Origin: Nocardioides aromaticivorans
Lineage (GTDB): Bacteria > Actinomycetota > Actinomycetes > Propionibacteriales > Nocardioidaceae
DNA length: 64,000 nt
Reading direction: 5' to 3'
Assembly (NCBI RefSeq): GCF_013408525.1
Contig: NZ_JACBZM010000001.1
Coordinates: 1,798,001-1,862,000 of the forward strand
Part shown: one piece after another, positions 15,686 through 24,178 of the stretch
Numbering within the stretch: the first letter of the stretch is position 1
Layout: every line of letters begins with the position of its first letter
The notes under the pieces: generated by a model
What the model saw: only the letters and a program-made list of their open reading frames with translations
Told to the model about the DNA's origin: nothing
The model's database searches: none
Made by a program: the position numbers and the translations under genes

Positions 15686-17635
15686 TCACCAGATGCGGAC
15701 CCGGTCACCCGGCTCGAGCCAGAGGCCGTCGCCGGGCGCGGTGCCGAAGACCTCGTGGAACTCGTCGAGGTTGCGCACGATGTTGGCGCGGAACTCGGGC
15801 GGGCTGTGCGGGTCGATCGTGAGGTACTGCTGCTCCTGCTCGAGGCGCCGCTTGGTCCGCCACACGTAGGCCCAGTTGAAGAAGAGCTTCTCGCGGTCCT
15901 CGACGCTCGCCTCGCCGCCCTGCGCGATGAGGAAGGCGGTGTGGGCGATGGTCAGGCCGCCGAGGTCGCCGATGTTCTCGCCGACGGTGAGCGCGCCGTT
16001 GACCTTCTCGTCGGGCAGGTTGCGCGGCGAGAAGCCGTCGTACTGCTCGACGAGCGCCTTCGACTTCACCTCGAAGGCGGCCTTGTCGTCGGGGGTCCAC
16101 CAGTCGTTGAGGTTGCCCTCGCCGTCGTACTGGGCGCCCTGGTCGTCGAAGCCGTGGCCGACCTCGTGACCGATGACGGCGCCGATGCCGCCGTAGTTCT
16201 CGGCCGGCAGCGCGTCCGGGCTGAAGAACGGCTTCTGCAGGATGCCCGCGGGGAAGCAGATCTCGTTGGTCCCGGGGTTGTAGTAGGCGTTGACCGTCTG
16301 CGGCAGCATGAACCACTCGTCGCGGTCGACCGGCGCGCCGATCTTGGCGAGCTGGCGGTCGGTCTCGAAGCCCGCCGCGGACTGCGCGTTGGCGACCAGG
16401 TCGTCGGGCACGACCACCAGCGCGCTGTAGTCGCGGAAGCGCACCGGGTAGCCGATCTTGGGCCGGAAGGTGTCGAGCTTCTCGTAGGCCCGCTCCTTCG
16501 TCTCCTCGGTCATCCAGTCGAGCTTGCTGATGGACTGGCGGTACGCCGCCAGCAGGTTGGCGACCAGCTCGTCCATCATCGCCTTCGACGACGGCGGGAA
16601 GTGCCGGGCGACGTACTCCTTGCCGACGGCCTCGCCCATCGCGCCCTCGACGAAGGACACCGCGCGCTTCCAGCGCGCCCGCAGCTCGGGCGTGCCGGAC
16701 AGCGTGCGGCCGTAGAAGTCGAAGTTGGTCTGCACGAAGTCGTCGGAGAGGTACGGCGCGGCGGAGCGCAGCACGCGCGAGAGGAACCAGTCGCGCCAGG
16801 CCTCGATCGGCGTGGCCTCGAGGACGCCCGACAGGTGCTGGAGGTACGACGGCTGGCGGACCACGACCTCCGCGATCGTCGCCTGCGGGCCGCTCAGGTG
16901 GCCGCCGAGGTTGGTGATGTAGGCGTCCCAGTCGAAGCCCGGGCACAGCGCCTTGAGCTCGTCGGCGGTCAGCCGGTTGTAGGTCTTCTGGACGTCGCGC
17001 GTCTCGGCCCGCTCCCAGTGGCCCTTGGCGAGGTCGGTGTCGAGCTCGAGGATCCGCTGCGCCGCACCGGCCGGGTCCTCGTGGCCGCCGAGGGTCAGCA
17101 GGCGGGTGAGGTAGGCGACATAGGCGTCGCGGACCTCCGCGAACTTCTCCTCGCGGTAGTAGGACTCGTCCGGCAGCCCCAGGCCGCCCTGGACCACGTG
17201 GAAGAGGTAGCGGTCGGACTGGCGGTCGTCGGTGTCGACGTACGAGCCGAACAGGCCGTAGCCGCCGATCCGCTCGAACTCGCCGAGGAAGGCGGCGACG
17301 TCGCGCACGTCGCGCAGCCCGGCAACGGCGTCGACCAGCGGCTGCGCCGGGGCCAGGCCGGCGGCCTCGACCCGGTCGGTGTCCATGAAGGAGTTGTAGA
17401 GGTCGGCGATCTTGCGGGCGTCCTCGTCACCGTCGCCGGACGCGGCGAGCTCGGTGATGATCGCCCGCACGTCCTCCTCGGCCTGGTCGGCGAGCTGGAC
17501 GAACGGGCCCCAGCTGGACCGGTCCGAGGGGATCTCCGCGTCGCGGAGCCAGGTGCCGTTGACGTGGCCGAACAGGTCGTCCTGCGGGCGGATGGCGGGG
17601 TCCATGCCGGGACGGGCGTCGTCGAGGATGCTCAC
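15686..17635 (-). CDS. M13-family (neprilysin-like) zinc metallopeptidase
   Basis: This 649-residue protein has the M13 zinc site VIGHEVGHGFDDQGAQYD (HExxH) followed by ENIGDLGG (ExxxD), and the substrate-binding NAYYNP motif. The N-terminal M13 domain begins at RPQDDLFGHVNGTWL. There is no signal peptide or transmembrane helix at the chosen GTG start (17635), as in actinobacterial PepO/Zmp1-type proteins, which cleave short peptides. Further in-frame sequence upstream to 17998 looks non-coding (low complexity and across the divergent promoter). The downstream membrane protein follows by 7 bp. Confidence 0.93.
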   Translation of the reverse strand: MSILDDARPGMDPAIRPQDDLFGHVNGTWLRDAEIPSDRSSWGPFVQLADQAEEDVRAIITELAASGDGDEDARKIADLYNSFMDTDRVEAAGLAPAQPLVDAVAGLRDVRDVAAFLGEFERIGGYGLFGSYVDTDDRQSDRYLFHVVQGGLGLPDESYYREEKFAEVRDAYVAYLTRLLTLGGHEDPAGAAQRILELDTDLAKGHWERAETRDVQKTYNRLTADELKALCPGFDWDAYITNLGGHLSGPQATIAEVVVRQPSYLQHLSGVLEATPIEAWRDWFLSRVLRSAAPYLSDDFVQTNFDFYGRTLSGTPELRARWKRAVSFVEGAMGEAVGKEYVARHFPPSSKAMMDELVANLLAAYRQSISKLDWMTEETKERAYEKLDTFRPKIGYPVRFRDYSALVVVPDDLVANAQSAAGFETDRQLAKIGAPVDRDEWFMLPQTVNAYYNPGTNEICFPAGILQKPFFSPDALPAENYGGIGAVIGHEVGHGFDDQGAQYDGEGNLNDWWTPDDKAAFEVKSKALVEQYDGFSPRNLPDEKVNGALTVGENIGDLGGLTIAHTAFLIAQGGEASVEDREKLFFNWAYVWRTKRRLEQEQQYLTIDPHSPPEFRANIVRNLDEFHEVFGTAPGDGLWLEPGDRVRIW

Positions 17636-17789
17636 GGGATCGAGCCTAGGACCCGGGTCAATCACCGGCTCCAGCTGGTCGGCCGGGCTGGTCGGCCGGG
17701 CTGGCCGGTCGGTCGGACACGCCGGGACCTTGGGCCCATTTCCCCGCTCCGCGCTCATCCGGGTACGCCGCCGGGCCGATCCGCCAGCC

Positions 17790-18305
17790 ATGGCAAGACT
17801 CCTGGGGCTGGTGCCCTGCATCGTGCTGGGCCTCGTGCTCGCCGCGCTGCCCGCCCCCTCCGAGGCCGCGTCCACGGCGGGGGTGCAGGACGTCGTACCG
17901 ACGCGGGTGCTGGTGCAGCGGCTGCTCGAGGACCGGGTGCTCGCGCTGACCAACGTCGAGCGCCGCCGCCACGGCTGCCCATCGCTGCGGGCGAACACCT
18001 ACCTGCGCAAGTCGGCGCGGGGCCACACGGTGACCATGGCGCTGCACGACCTGATGTCCCACCAGCTGCCCGGCGAGCCGTACTTCAGCAAGCGGATCAC
18101 GCGCGCCGGCTACCGCAACTGGAGCCTGGTCGCGGAGAACGTCGCCCGCGGCTTCAGCGGTCCCGCGGCCGTGGTCCGGGCATGGATGGCCAGCCCCAGC
18201 CACCGCCGCAACATCCTCAACTGCCGGCTGCGCGACCTGGGCGTCGGCGTGGTCCTCGACGGGGGCCAGCTGTGGTGGACCCAGAACTTCGGACGGAAGT
18301 GGTGA
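17790..18305 (+). CDS. Secreted CAP-domain (SCP/PR1) protein, paralogue 1
   Basis: This 171-residue protein starts with a signal peptide (LLGLVPCIVLGLVLAAL, cleavage near SEA-AS). One CAP domain follows, with LTNVERRRHGCPSL, the SHQLPGE histidine region, AENVARG (CAP glutamate) and ASPSHRRNILN (second histidine). Bacterial CAP proteins are extracellular with mostly unknown activity. It is the first of three tandem paralogues, 145 bp before the next. The upstream 154 bp contain a short tandem run of GCTGGTCGGCCGG. Confidence 0.85.
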   Translation: MARLLGLVPCIVLGLVLAALPAPSEAASTAGVQDVVPTRVLVQRLLEDRVLALTNVERRRHGCPSLRANTYLRKSARGHTVTMALHDLMSHQLPGEPYFSKRITRAGYRNWSLVAENVARGFSGPAAVVRAWMASPSHRRNILNCRLRDLGVGVVLDGGQLWWTQNFGRKW

Positions 18306-18374
18306 GCGTGCACGACACCCCTGCGACCGGATCCGGCCTCGCGACCGCGGACGCGGTCCGGACGCCGCGTAACG

Positions 18375-18392
18375 CTAGTCAGTTCGGACTAG
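18375..18392. promoter_or_regulatory. Inverted repeat upstream of the second CAP gene
   Basis: CTAGTC and GACTAG arms around a 6-nt spacer, about 58 bp upstream of the ATG at 18451. This is AT-richer than its surroundings and could be an operator or promoter element. No regulator is assigned. Confidence 0.35.
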
Positions 18393-18450
18393 TGAATGGC
18401 GGACGGAGCATCGATGTGACGACCTCCCCGACTCACGGACCATCGTTGTC

Positions 18451-18978
18451 ATGAACCGGGGGATTCAGAAGCTCTTCATCGCTGCCATCGTCGTCCTGGC
18501 CGCCGCTGTCGCGGCCAGCGCCACGCCGGCAGCCACGGCCACCACCGTGACGTCCACGCAGCTGCGGGGTGCGTCGCTCACGCTGACGGTCAACAACATC
18601 CTGGAGAACACGGTGGTGGTGCTGACCAACACGCAGCGCGCACTCGCCGGCTGCCGGCCGCTCAAGGTCAACAGCGACCTGCGCCAGGCAGCCCGCACCC
18701 ACTCCAAGAAGATGGCGGCCGCCAGCACCATGTCGCACCAACTCCCCGGCGAGCTGAGCCTGGGCCGCCGGATCACCCAGACCGGGTACGTCGGCTGGAC
18801 CCGCGTCGCCGAGAACATCGCCGCCGGCTACACGACCGCCGGCTCCGTGACCCGCGCCTGGTGGGCGAGCGCCAGCCACAAGCGCAACATCACCGACTGC
18901 ACGCTGCGCGAGGTCGGCGTGGGCGTGGTGTTCAACGGCCTGCGGATGTACTGGACCGTCGACTTCGGCCGCCGCTGA
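18451..18978 (+). CDS. Secreted CAP-domain protein, paralogue 2
   Basis: This 175-residue protein has a signal peptide (KLFIAAIVVLAAAVAASA, cleavage near ATA) and a CAP domain like paralogue 1: LTNTQRALAGCRPL, TMSHQLPGE, AENIAAG and ASASHKRNITD. The key CAP His/Glu/His positions are retained. The closing WTVDFGRR matches its neighbours' WTQNFGRK and WTVDLGRR, which indicates tandem duplication. No function beyond an extracellular location can be deduced. Confidence 0.85.
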   Translation: MNRGIQKLFIAAIVVLAAAVAASATPAATATTVTSTQLRGASLTLTVNNILENTVVVLTNTQRALAGCRPLKVNSDLRQAARTHSKKMAAASTMSHQLPGELSLGRRITQTGYVGWTRVAENIAAGYTTAGSVTRAWWASASHKRNITDCTLREVGVGVVFNGLRMYWTVDFGRR

Positions 18979-19015
18979 CCGAGCGGTCCGTGCCCGGGTG
19001 GTTGACACCGCCACC

Positions 19016-19603
19016 ATGATGAGCCCCGTGCGCCCCACCGCTCTCGGGACCTTGATGAACAAGTCCAAGCTCTCGCACGCTGAGCCCCGATCCCTTGGAC
19101 TTGCTCCTCTCGTGGTCCTGGCCGCCCTGGCCGGCCTGCTCGCCGGCCCCGCCACGCCCTCCGCCGTCGCGTCCGAGGCGACCACCGGCCCCACACCGAC
19201 CCGGTCGACGCTGACGCTGACGATGGAGGGCGACGCCATGAAGGCCATCAACCGGGCCCGGATGCAGTCCGGCTGTCCGACGCTGAAGGTCACCACCGCA
19301 CTACGGGTCTCCGCCCGCCGCCACAGCGCCCGGATGGCCCGCCAGGGCACGTTGAGCCACCGGGTGGCCGGCGAGGCGACGCTGTCGCGCAGGGTGGCCG
19401 ACTCCGGGTACGCCGGCGCGAGCATGCTCGGCGAGGTCATCGCTCTCGGCCCGACCACCGGTTCCGCGGTCGTGCGGATGTGGCTGGCCAGCTCGCTGCA
19501 CCGCGGCATCCTGCTGGACTGCCGCTACCGCGACTTCGGCGCGGGCGTGGTCCGGGGCGGCAACGGCCGCTACTGGTGGACCGTGGACCTCGGCCGGCGC
19601 TGA
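19016..19603 (+). CDS. Secreted CAP-domain protein, divergent paralogue 3
   Basis: This protein of about 195 residues has an extended N-terminus before a hydrophobic signal segment (LVVLAALAGLLAGPA). The CAP domain is recognisable (INRARMQSGCPTL, LSHRVAGE, ASSLHRGILLD) but the usual AEN motif has become GEVIALG and the spacing around it differs, so it is the most divergent of the three. A GTG at 18998 or an ATG at 19052 are alternative starts. It is followed by repeat C and a convergent oxidoreductase gene. Confidence 0.78.
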   Translation: MMSPVRPTALGTLMNKSKLSHAEPRSLGLAPLVVLAALAGLLAGPATPSAVASEATTGPTPTRSTLTLTMEGDAMKAINRARMQSGCPTLKVTTALRVSARRHSARMARQGTLSHRVAGEATLSRRVADSGYAGASMLGEVIALGPTTGSAVVRMWLASSLHRGILLDCRYRDFGAGVVRGGNGRYWWTVDLGRR

Positions 19604-19614
19604 GGGGACGACCG

Positions 19615-19654
19615 GGGGTCTCGTGACGGTCGCTGCGCGACCTCCTCGACCACC
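19615..19654. repeat. Palindromic repeat family C, copy 1
   Basis: This 40-bp element is the reverse complement of 29118-29157 with one mismatch. Its core is the hairpin GGTCGC-n3-GCGACC. It is intergenic here, between convergent genes. A very similar element is, from memory, frequent in Nocardioides genomes. Confidence 0.85.
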
Positions 19655-19661
19655 GCGTGCG

Positions 19662-20627
19662 TCAGTCGCGGATGCGGACGACCGACTTGCCGAGCGTCGC
19701 CCGCGCGTCCATGTCGAGCAGCGCCTGGCCGAACCCGTCGATCGGGTAGACCTTGCCGATCGGCGGCTTCACGACGCCCGCCTCGATCATCGGCACCAGC
19801 TGCGCCCACTGCCGGGCCATGTAGCCCGGGTTGGCGAAGGCGTACGCGCCCCACCCGACGCCGCGGACGTCCGCGTTGTTGAGCAGCAGCCGGTTGACCT
19901 TGACCTCCGGGATGCCCTCGCCCGCGGCGAACCCGACCACCAGCAGGCGGCCCAGGGGTGCCAGGGAGCGCAGCGAGTCGGTGAACAGCGAGCCGCCGAC
20001 GACGTCGAGGACGACGTCGACGCCACGGCCGCCGGTGATCTCGCGGGCGGCGTCCTTGAAGCCCTCGACGGCGATCGCGTGGTCCGCCCCGGCCGCGAGC
20101 GCGAACGCCCGCTTCTCCTCCGTGCTGGCGACCGCGATCGTGGTGGCGCCCAGGCCCTTGGCGACCTGGAGGGTCGCGGTGCCCACCCCACCCGCGGCGC
20201 CGTGCACCAGGACGGTCTCGCCGGCCTTCAGGCCACCGCGCTCGTCGAGGGCGAACAGGGCGGTCAGGTAGTTCATCGGGAGCGCGACGGCCTCGTCGAA
20301 CGAGATCGCGTCGGGGAGCACGAAGACGTTCTCCGTCGAGCCGACGACCAGCTCCGCGGCGCCGCCGTACCCACCGACGCCGGCGACCCGCTGGCCGGGC
20401 TCGAAGCCGTCGCCGGAGACCACGACGCCGGCGAAGTCGACGCCGAGCGTGAACGGCGGCTCCGGGCGCAGCTGGTACTCGCCCCGACTGAGGAGCAGGT
20501 CCGGGAAGGAGATGCCGACGGTGTGGACCTCGACCAGCACCTGCCCCGGCGCGGCCACCGCGTCGGGGACCTCGGTGACGACGATGTCGGAGGGACCGGT
20601 GGTGGTGAGGACCTGGACGGCGCGCAT
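19662..20627 (-). CDS. NADPH:quinone oxidoreductase-like MDR protein
   Basis: This 321-residue zinc-free medium-chain dehydrogenase/reductase of the QOR type has PFTLGVDFAGVVV, the cofactor loop VLVHGAAGGVGTATLQVAKGLG (AxxGxxG, about residue 145) and GRGVDVVLDVVGG. The catalytic-zinc cysteine motif of alcohol dehydrogenases is absent. Family members reduce quinones or enoyl compounds with NADPH. The gene stands alone between convergent CAP and co-directional GH1 genes. The substrate is unknown. Confidence 0.9.
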   Translation of the reverse strand: MRAVQVLTTTGPSDIVVTEVPDAVAAPGQVLVEVHTVGISFPDLLLSRGEYQLRPEPPFTLGVDFAGVVVSGDGFEPGQRVAGVGGYGGAAELVVGSTENVFVLPDAISFDEAVALPMNYLTALFALDERGGLKAGETVLVHGAAGGVGTATLQVAKGLGATTIAVASTEEKRAFALAAGADHAIAVEGFKDAAREITGGRGVDVVLDVVGGSLFTDSLRSLAPLGRLLVVGFAAGEGIPEVKVNRLLLNNADVRGVGWGAYAFANPGYMARQWAQLVPMIEAGVVKPPIGKVYPIDGFGQALLDMDARATLGKSVVRIRD

Positions 20628-20657
20628 GGATCGCAGGCTACACAGCCGGGAGCACGC

Positions 20658-22019
20658 TCAGACGGGGTGCTCCACGCGGTGCCGGGCCACCAGGTCGGCG
20701 TACCAGCTGAAGGAGCGCTTGGGGGTGCGCACCTGGGTCTCGAAGTCGACGTGCACCAGCCCGAAGCGCTGCGTGTAGCCCTCGGCCCACTCGAAGTTGT
20801 CGACCAGCGACCACGCGTAGTAGCCGCGCACGTCGACGCCGCGCTCGACGGCCTCGGCGACCGCTGCGAGGTGGGCGGCGTGGTAATCGACGCGCTCGTG
20901 GTCGTCGACGATGCCGTTCTCGTCGGGCCCCTTGTTGTAGGAGCAGCCGGACTCGGTGATCACGATGGGGGGTACGGCGGCGCGGAGCCGCGCGCGGAAC
21001 ATGATCAGCCACTCGCGCAGCGCGTCGGGCACGACCGGCCAGCCGAAGTCGGTGAGCGGGTAGCCGAGCACGTCGCGGAACTCGAAGGGCAGCTCGGAGG
21101 TCTCGTCGGCCGCCCCGATCCGCATCGGGTTGTAGTAGTTGACGCCGTAGAAGTCGAGGGGCTGGCGCATCGTGGCGAAGTCGCCGTCGCGGACGTGGTC
21201 CTCGAGCAGCATCATCATCTCGTCGGAGTAGCGCCCCAGCAGCATGCCCTCGAGGTAGTGGCCGTTCCAGAGGGCGTCGAACAGCTTGGCGGCCCCGACG
21301 TCGGCGGGGTCGTCGCTGGCCGGCCAGATCGGGGCGTGGTTGTTGGCGCAGCCGACGCTGGTCGCACCGGCCGCACGGAGCGCGATCGCGGCACGGCCGT
21401 GGGCGACGAGGAGGTGGTGGCCCACGGGCAGCGCGTCGAACATGAGCGCCTTGCCGGGTGCGTGCATGCCGACGGCGTGGCCCATCAGGGTGACCACGTT
21501 CGGCTCGTTGACGGGGACCCAGTCGGCGACCCGGTCGCCGAGGCGTGCCCCGACGATCGCGGCGTAGTCGGCGAACCGCTCGATCGTGATCCGGTTGAGC
21601 CACCCGCCGTCGTCCTCGAGCACCTGGGGCAGGTCCCAGTGGAAGAGGGTCGCCATCGGCTTGATGCCGGCCTCGAGGAGCCCGTCGACGAGGCGGTCGT
21701 AGAAGTCGAGACCCTTCTCGTTGGCCGGTCCGGAGCCGGTCGGCTGGATCCGCGGCCACGCGATCGAGAAGCGGTAGCCCTCGGCGCCGAGGCGGCGCAT
21801 CAGCTCGATGTCCTCGGCGTAGCGGTGGTAGTGGTCGCACGCCACCGCACCGCTCGATCCGTCCACGATCCGCCCGGGCTCGGACGCGAAGGTGTCCCAG
21901 ACCGACGGCCCGCGGCCGTCCTCGGCCACCGCTCCCTCGATCTGGTACGACGCCGTGCTGGTCCCGAAGCGGAATCCCTTCGGCAACCGGCCGGCCAGGT
22001 CCCTCACCCTGTCCGCCAT
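20658..22019 (-). CDS. Glycoside hydrolase family 1 (beta-glucosidase-like)
   Basis: This 453-residue cytosolic GH1 enzyme has the N-terminal signature FRFGTSTASYQIEGA, the acid/base glutamate in VPVNEPN (about residue 168) and the nucleophile glutamate in IVITESGCSYN (about residue 363). The usual TENG is here TESG, with the glutamate kept. Family members hydrolyse beta-glucosides or beta-galactosides with retention. The ATG at 22019 lies 78 bp from the divergent pirin gene. No sugar transporter or LacI regulator is adjacent, so the natural substrate cannot be guessed. Confidence 0.93.
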   Translation of the reverse strand: MADRVRDLAGRLPKGFRFGTSTASYQIEGAVAEDGRGPSVWDTFASEPGRIVDGSSGAVACDHYHRYAEDIELMRRLGAEGYRFSIAWPRIQPTGSGPANEKGLDFYDRLVDGLLEAGIKPMATLFHWDLPQVLEDDGGWLNRITIERFADYAAIVGARLGDRVADWVPVNEPNVVTLMGHAVGMHAPGKALMFDALPVGHHLLVAHGRAAIALRAAGATSVGCANNHAPIWPASDDPADVGAAKLFDALWNGHYLEGMLLGRYSDEMMMLLEDHVRDGDFATMRQPLDFYGVNYYNPMRIGAADETSELPFEFRDVLGYPLTDFGWPVVPDALREWLIMFRARLRAAVPPIVITESGCSYNKGPDENGIVDDHERVDYHAAHLAAVAEAVERGVDVRGYYAWSLVDNFEWAEGYTQRFGLVHVDFETQVRTPKRSFSWYADLVARHRVEHPV

Positions 22020-22097
22020 TGGGACCACCCTCCCATGACTCCCACGATGGCGCCCGGACGACGGCCTGCCGCGCGTGCGCCATCGGACACAGCCACA

Positions 22098-22811
22098 ATG
22101 TCGCACGTGAACGTCGAGATCCGCAGGGGAACTGACCGGTTCGTCGAGCGCGCCCCCGGGCGGCTCACGCGCCACGCCTTCTCGTTCGGTCCGCACCTGG
22201 ACCCCGACCGGCTCTCGTTCGGTCCGATGGTGTGCCACGACGACCACGTGCTGGGTCGCGGGGCCGGCTTCGAGGAGCACCCGCACGCCGCTCTCGAGAT
22301 CGTCACGTGGGTCGTCTCGGGGGCCCTCGAGCACCGCGACGGCACCGGCGCGTCGGCCGTCCTGGAGGCCGGCGAGTGCGGCGTGCTGAGCGCCGGCTCG
22401 GGGGTGCGTCACTCGGAGATCGCCGGTCAGGACGGGCCGGCCCGCTTCGTCCAGGTCTGGCTCACGCCCGACTCCCCCGACGCCGCCCCCCGGCACGCGA
22501 AGGCGGCCGTCCCCGCCGCGCCCGGCGAGGGGCTGGTCCGCGCGGTCGGCCCCGACGGACCGCTCCCCGTGGGCGTCGCCGGCGCGACGCTCGACGTCGC
22601 ACGGCTCGCCGCCGGGGAGTCGCTGGCGCTGCCCGCCGCCCCGCTCGTCCACGCCTTCGTCGCCACCGGTGCGCTGCTGCGCTCCTCGCTGGCCGAGCCG
22701 CTCAGCGCGGGCGACGCGTTCTGCCTGGCCGACGGGGCGTCGTACACGGTGACGGCGGGGGTGCCGACCGAGATGCTGGTCTGGTCGTTCCACCGCGCCG
22801 GTGATGACTGA
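22098..22811 (+). CDS. Pirin-family cupin protein
   Basis: This 237-residue bicupin has the pirin N-terminal metal site EEHPHAALEIVTWVVSG, the downstream SGVRHSE and the FVQVWLTPD strand. Pirins bind iron, and some have quercetinase activity or act as redox-sensitive cofactors. The C-terminal cupin half is degenerate (ALPAAPLVHAFVATGAL). The ATG at 22098 (frame supported by the MSHVNVEIRRG start) is divergent from the GH1 gene. The 3' end is followed by repeat B copy 1. Confidence 0.88.
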   Translation: MSHVNVEIRRGTDRFVERAPGRLTRHAFSFGPHLDPDRLSFGPMVCHDDHVLGRGAGFEEHPHAALEIVTWVVSGALEHRDGTGASAVLEAGECGVLSAGSGVRHSEIAGQDGPARFVQVWLTPDSPDAAPRHAKAAVPAAPGEGLVRAVGPDGPLPVGVAGATLDVARLAAGESLALPAAPLVHAFVATGALLRSSLAEPLSAGDAFCLADGASYTVTAGVPTEMLVWSFHRAGDD

Positions 22812-22833
22812 CGAGAGTGCGGCCGGGTGGGGT

Positions 22834-22901
22834 TGCAGGAATCCCCGGCTGACCGGGGATTCCCGCGCTTGCTGACCGTTGCACGCGTCAACAAGCGCAG
22901 G
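22834..22901. repeat. Palindromic repeat family B, copy 1 (left part)
   Basis: TGCAGGAATCCCCG, a GGGGATTCC-type return, then CGCGCTT and ACAAGCGCAG match the left two-thirds of the 96-bp element at 31257-31352. The right end is diverged or missing. It lies between convergent pirin and marR genes. Confidence 0.7.
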
Positions 22902-22922
22902 TTTCGGCCACCAAGCCGGCGC

Positions 22923-23381
22923 TCAGGCCTCGCCGAGCTCCGCGTTGCCCACGATCGCGCTGCCGATCGCGGCGAGCTGGCGGACCTGCTCGGGCGTGAG
23001 CCGGTCGAAGACGAGCTGGCGCACGTGCGCGACGTGGCTCGGCGCGACCTCCTCGAGCATGGCGAGACCGTCGTCGGTCAGCGTCACGAACTGTCGCCGC
23101 TTGTCCTCACCGCACTGCCGCCGCGCGACCCAGCCGCGCTGCTCGAGCGCGGTGATCGCGTGGCTGAGCCGGGACGGGCTGGACGCGGTCAGCCGGGCGA
23201 GGTCGCCCATCGTCAGCGTGCGGTCGGGCTGCGACGAGAGGGTGGCCAGCATCCCGTAGTAGTTGTGCGGGATGCCGACCTCCTCGCGCAGCTTCCTGTC
23301 GAGCTCCTGCGGGAGGGCGTGCACGATCCGGATGAGCGGCAGCCAGGCCGCCATCTCGTCCTCGTCGAGCCACTGGGTCAC
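22923..23381 (-). CDS. MarR-family regulator
   Basis: This 152-residue winged-helix protein has the MarR core (MGDLARLTASSPSRLSHAITALEQRGWVARRQC, wing CGEDKRRQFVTLTDDG). The GTG start overlaps the ribA stop by 4 bp (GTGA), so it is translated from the ribA message. A dyad of TTGAAA-type sequence lies upstream of ribA and is the likely autoregulatory site. MarR proteins respond to phenolics or oxidants, and the ligand here is unknown. Confidence 0.9.
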   Translation of the reverse strand: MTQWLDEDEMAAWLPLIRIVHALPQELDRKLREEVGIPHNYYGMLATLSSQPDRTLTMGDLARLTASSPSRLSHAITALEQRGWVARRQCGEDKRRQFVTLTDDGLAMLEEVAPSHVAHVRQLVFDRLTPEQVRQLAAIGSAIVGNAELGEA

Positions 23382-24094
23382 GCGGTCAATTCTCCCAGAT
23401 CACCGAGGTCCAGCGTGTGGGAAGTGTGGTCGCGCTTGACCGCCAGGTAGCGGTGGTTGGCCTCGGACAGGTGGACGCCGGTGGGCACCCGCTCGTCGAC
23501 GGCGACGCCGTACGCCTCGAGCTGGGCGGCCTTGTCGGGGTTGTTGCTCAGCAGCCGGATCCGCTCGGCGCCGACCGCACGCAGCATCTGGGCGGCGGCG
23601 CGGTAGTCGCGCTCGTCCTCGCCGCGACCCAGCGCGAGGTTGGCCTCGTAGGTGTCCAGGCCCGCGTCCTGCAGCGCGTAGGCGTCGAGCTTGGCGTAGA
23701 GCCCGATCCCCCGCCCCTCCTGACGCAGGTAGAGCAGGAAGCCGCCCTCGTCGGCGATCCGCTCGACGGCCTCGCGCAGCTGGGGGCCGCAGTCGCAGCG
23801 CTCGGAGCCGAAGACGTCGCCGGTCAGGCACTCGCTGTGGGGACGCACGAGCGGCGGCGTACCACCGTCGGGGAGGGCGGCCAGGCGTCCGCGCCAGTCG
23901 CCGAGCCCGAGCAGCAGGTGCTCCTTCCCGTCGACCAGGCCGTGGAAGGTGACGACGTCCGCCGTGGTGGAGTAGCCGTCCGGGAAGCGCAGGGGTACGA
24001 CGACGCGGGTCCGCACCTCGGCGGCCGGTGCGGCGGCGCGCGGGACCTCGGGGACGGCGGTCGCGCGCGGCGCGCGGGTGAGGCAGGTCGTCAT
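23378..24094 (-). CDS. ribA: GTP cyclohydrolase II
   Basis: This 238-residue protein has the zinc-binding signature HSECLTGDVFGSERCDCGPQL (residues about 86-107, three cysteines), the catalytic region LRQEGRGIGLYAKLDAYALQ and the C-terminal LLSNNPDKAAQLEAYGV. It opens GTP and releases formate and pyrophosphate to give the first riboflavin-pathway pyrimidine. The ATG at 24094 is preceded by GGAG at 5 nt, better than the GTG 6 bp upstream. It stands apart from other rib genes and is coupled to marR, so it may supply the pyrimidine for another flavin or deazaflavin product or for inducible flavin demand. Confidence 0.95.
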   Translation of the reverse strand: MTTCLTRAPRATAVPEVPRAAAPAAEVRTRVVVPLRFPDGYSTTADVVTFHGLVDGKEHLLLGLGDWRGRLAALPDGGTPPLVRPHSECLTGDVFGSERCDCGPQLREAVERIADEGGFLLYLRQEGRGIGLYAKLDAYALQDAGLDTYEANLALGRGEDERDYRAAAQMLRAVGAERIRLLSNNPDKAAQLEAYGVAVDERVPTGVHLSEANHRYLAVKRDHTSHTLDLGDLGELTA

Positions 24095-24103
24095 GGCCAC
24101 TCC

Positions 24104-24125
24104 ATCATTTGAAAGTTGAAATGAT
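24104..24125. promoter_or_regulatory. Probable MarR operator of ribA-marR
   Basis: ATCATTT and AAATGAT arms (24104-24110, 24119-24125) flank GAAAGTTG, and the block also contains two TTGAAA direct repeats. It lies 10 bp upstream of the ribA ATG, in a rare AT-rich patch. Position and symmetry suggest autoregulation by the downstream MarR protein. Confidence 0.6.
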
Positions 24126-24143
24126 GAAGGGAGAAGGCGGTGG

Positions 24144-24167
24144 AGCGACCCGGTATTCCGGGTCGCT
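24144..24167 (-). terminator. Hairpin between tetR and ribA
   Basis: AGCGACCCGG-TATT-CCGGGTCGCT is a perfect 10-bp stem just downstream of the tetR stop. No T-run follows in the minus direction, so its efficiency is uncertain. Confidence 0.55.
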
Positions 24168-24178
24168 GCGAAAAAGAT

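Noticed and set aside
17636..17998. N-terminal extension of the M13 peptidase upstream of 17635
   Set aside because: Low-complexity translation overlapping the first CAP gene's promoter and start. The M13 domain begins right after the GTG at 17635.
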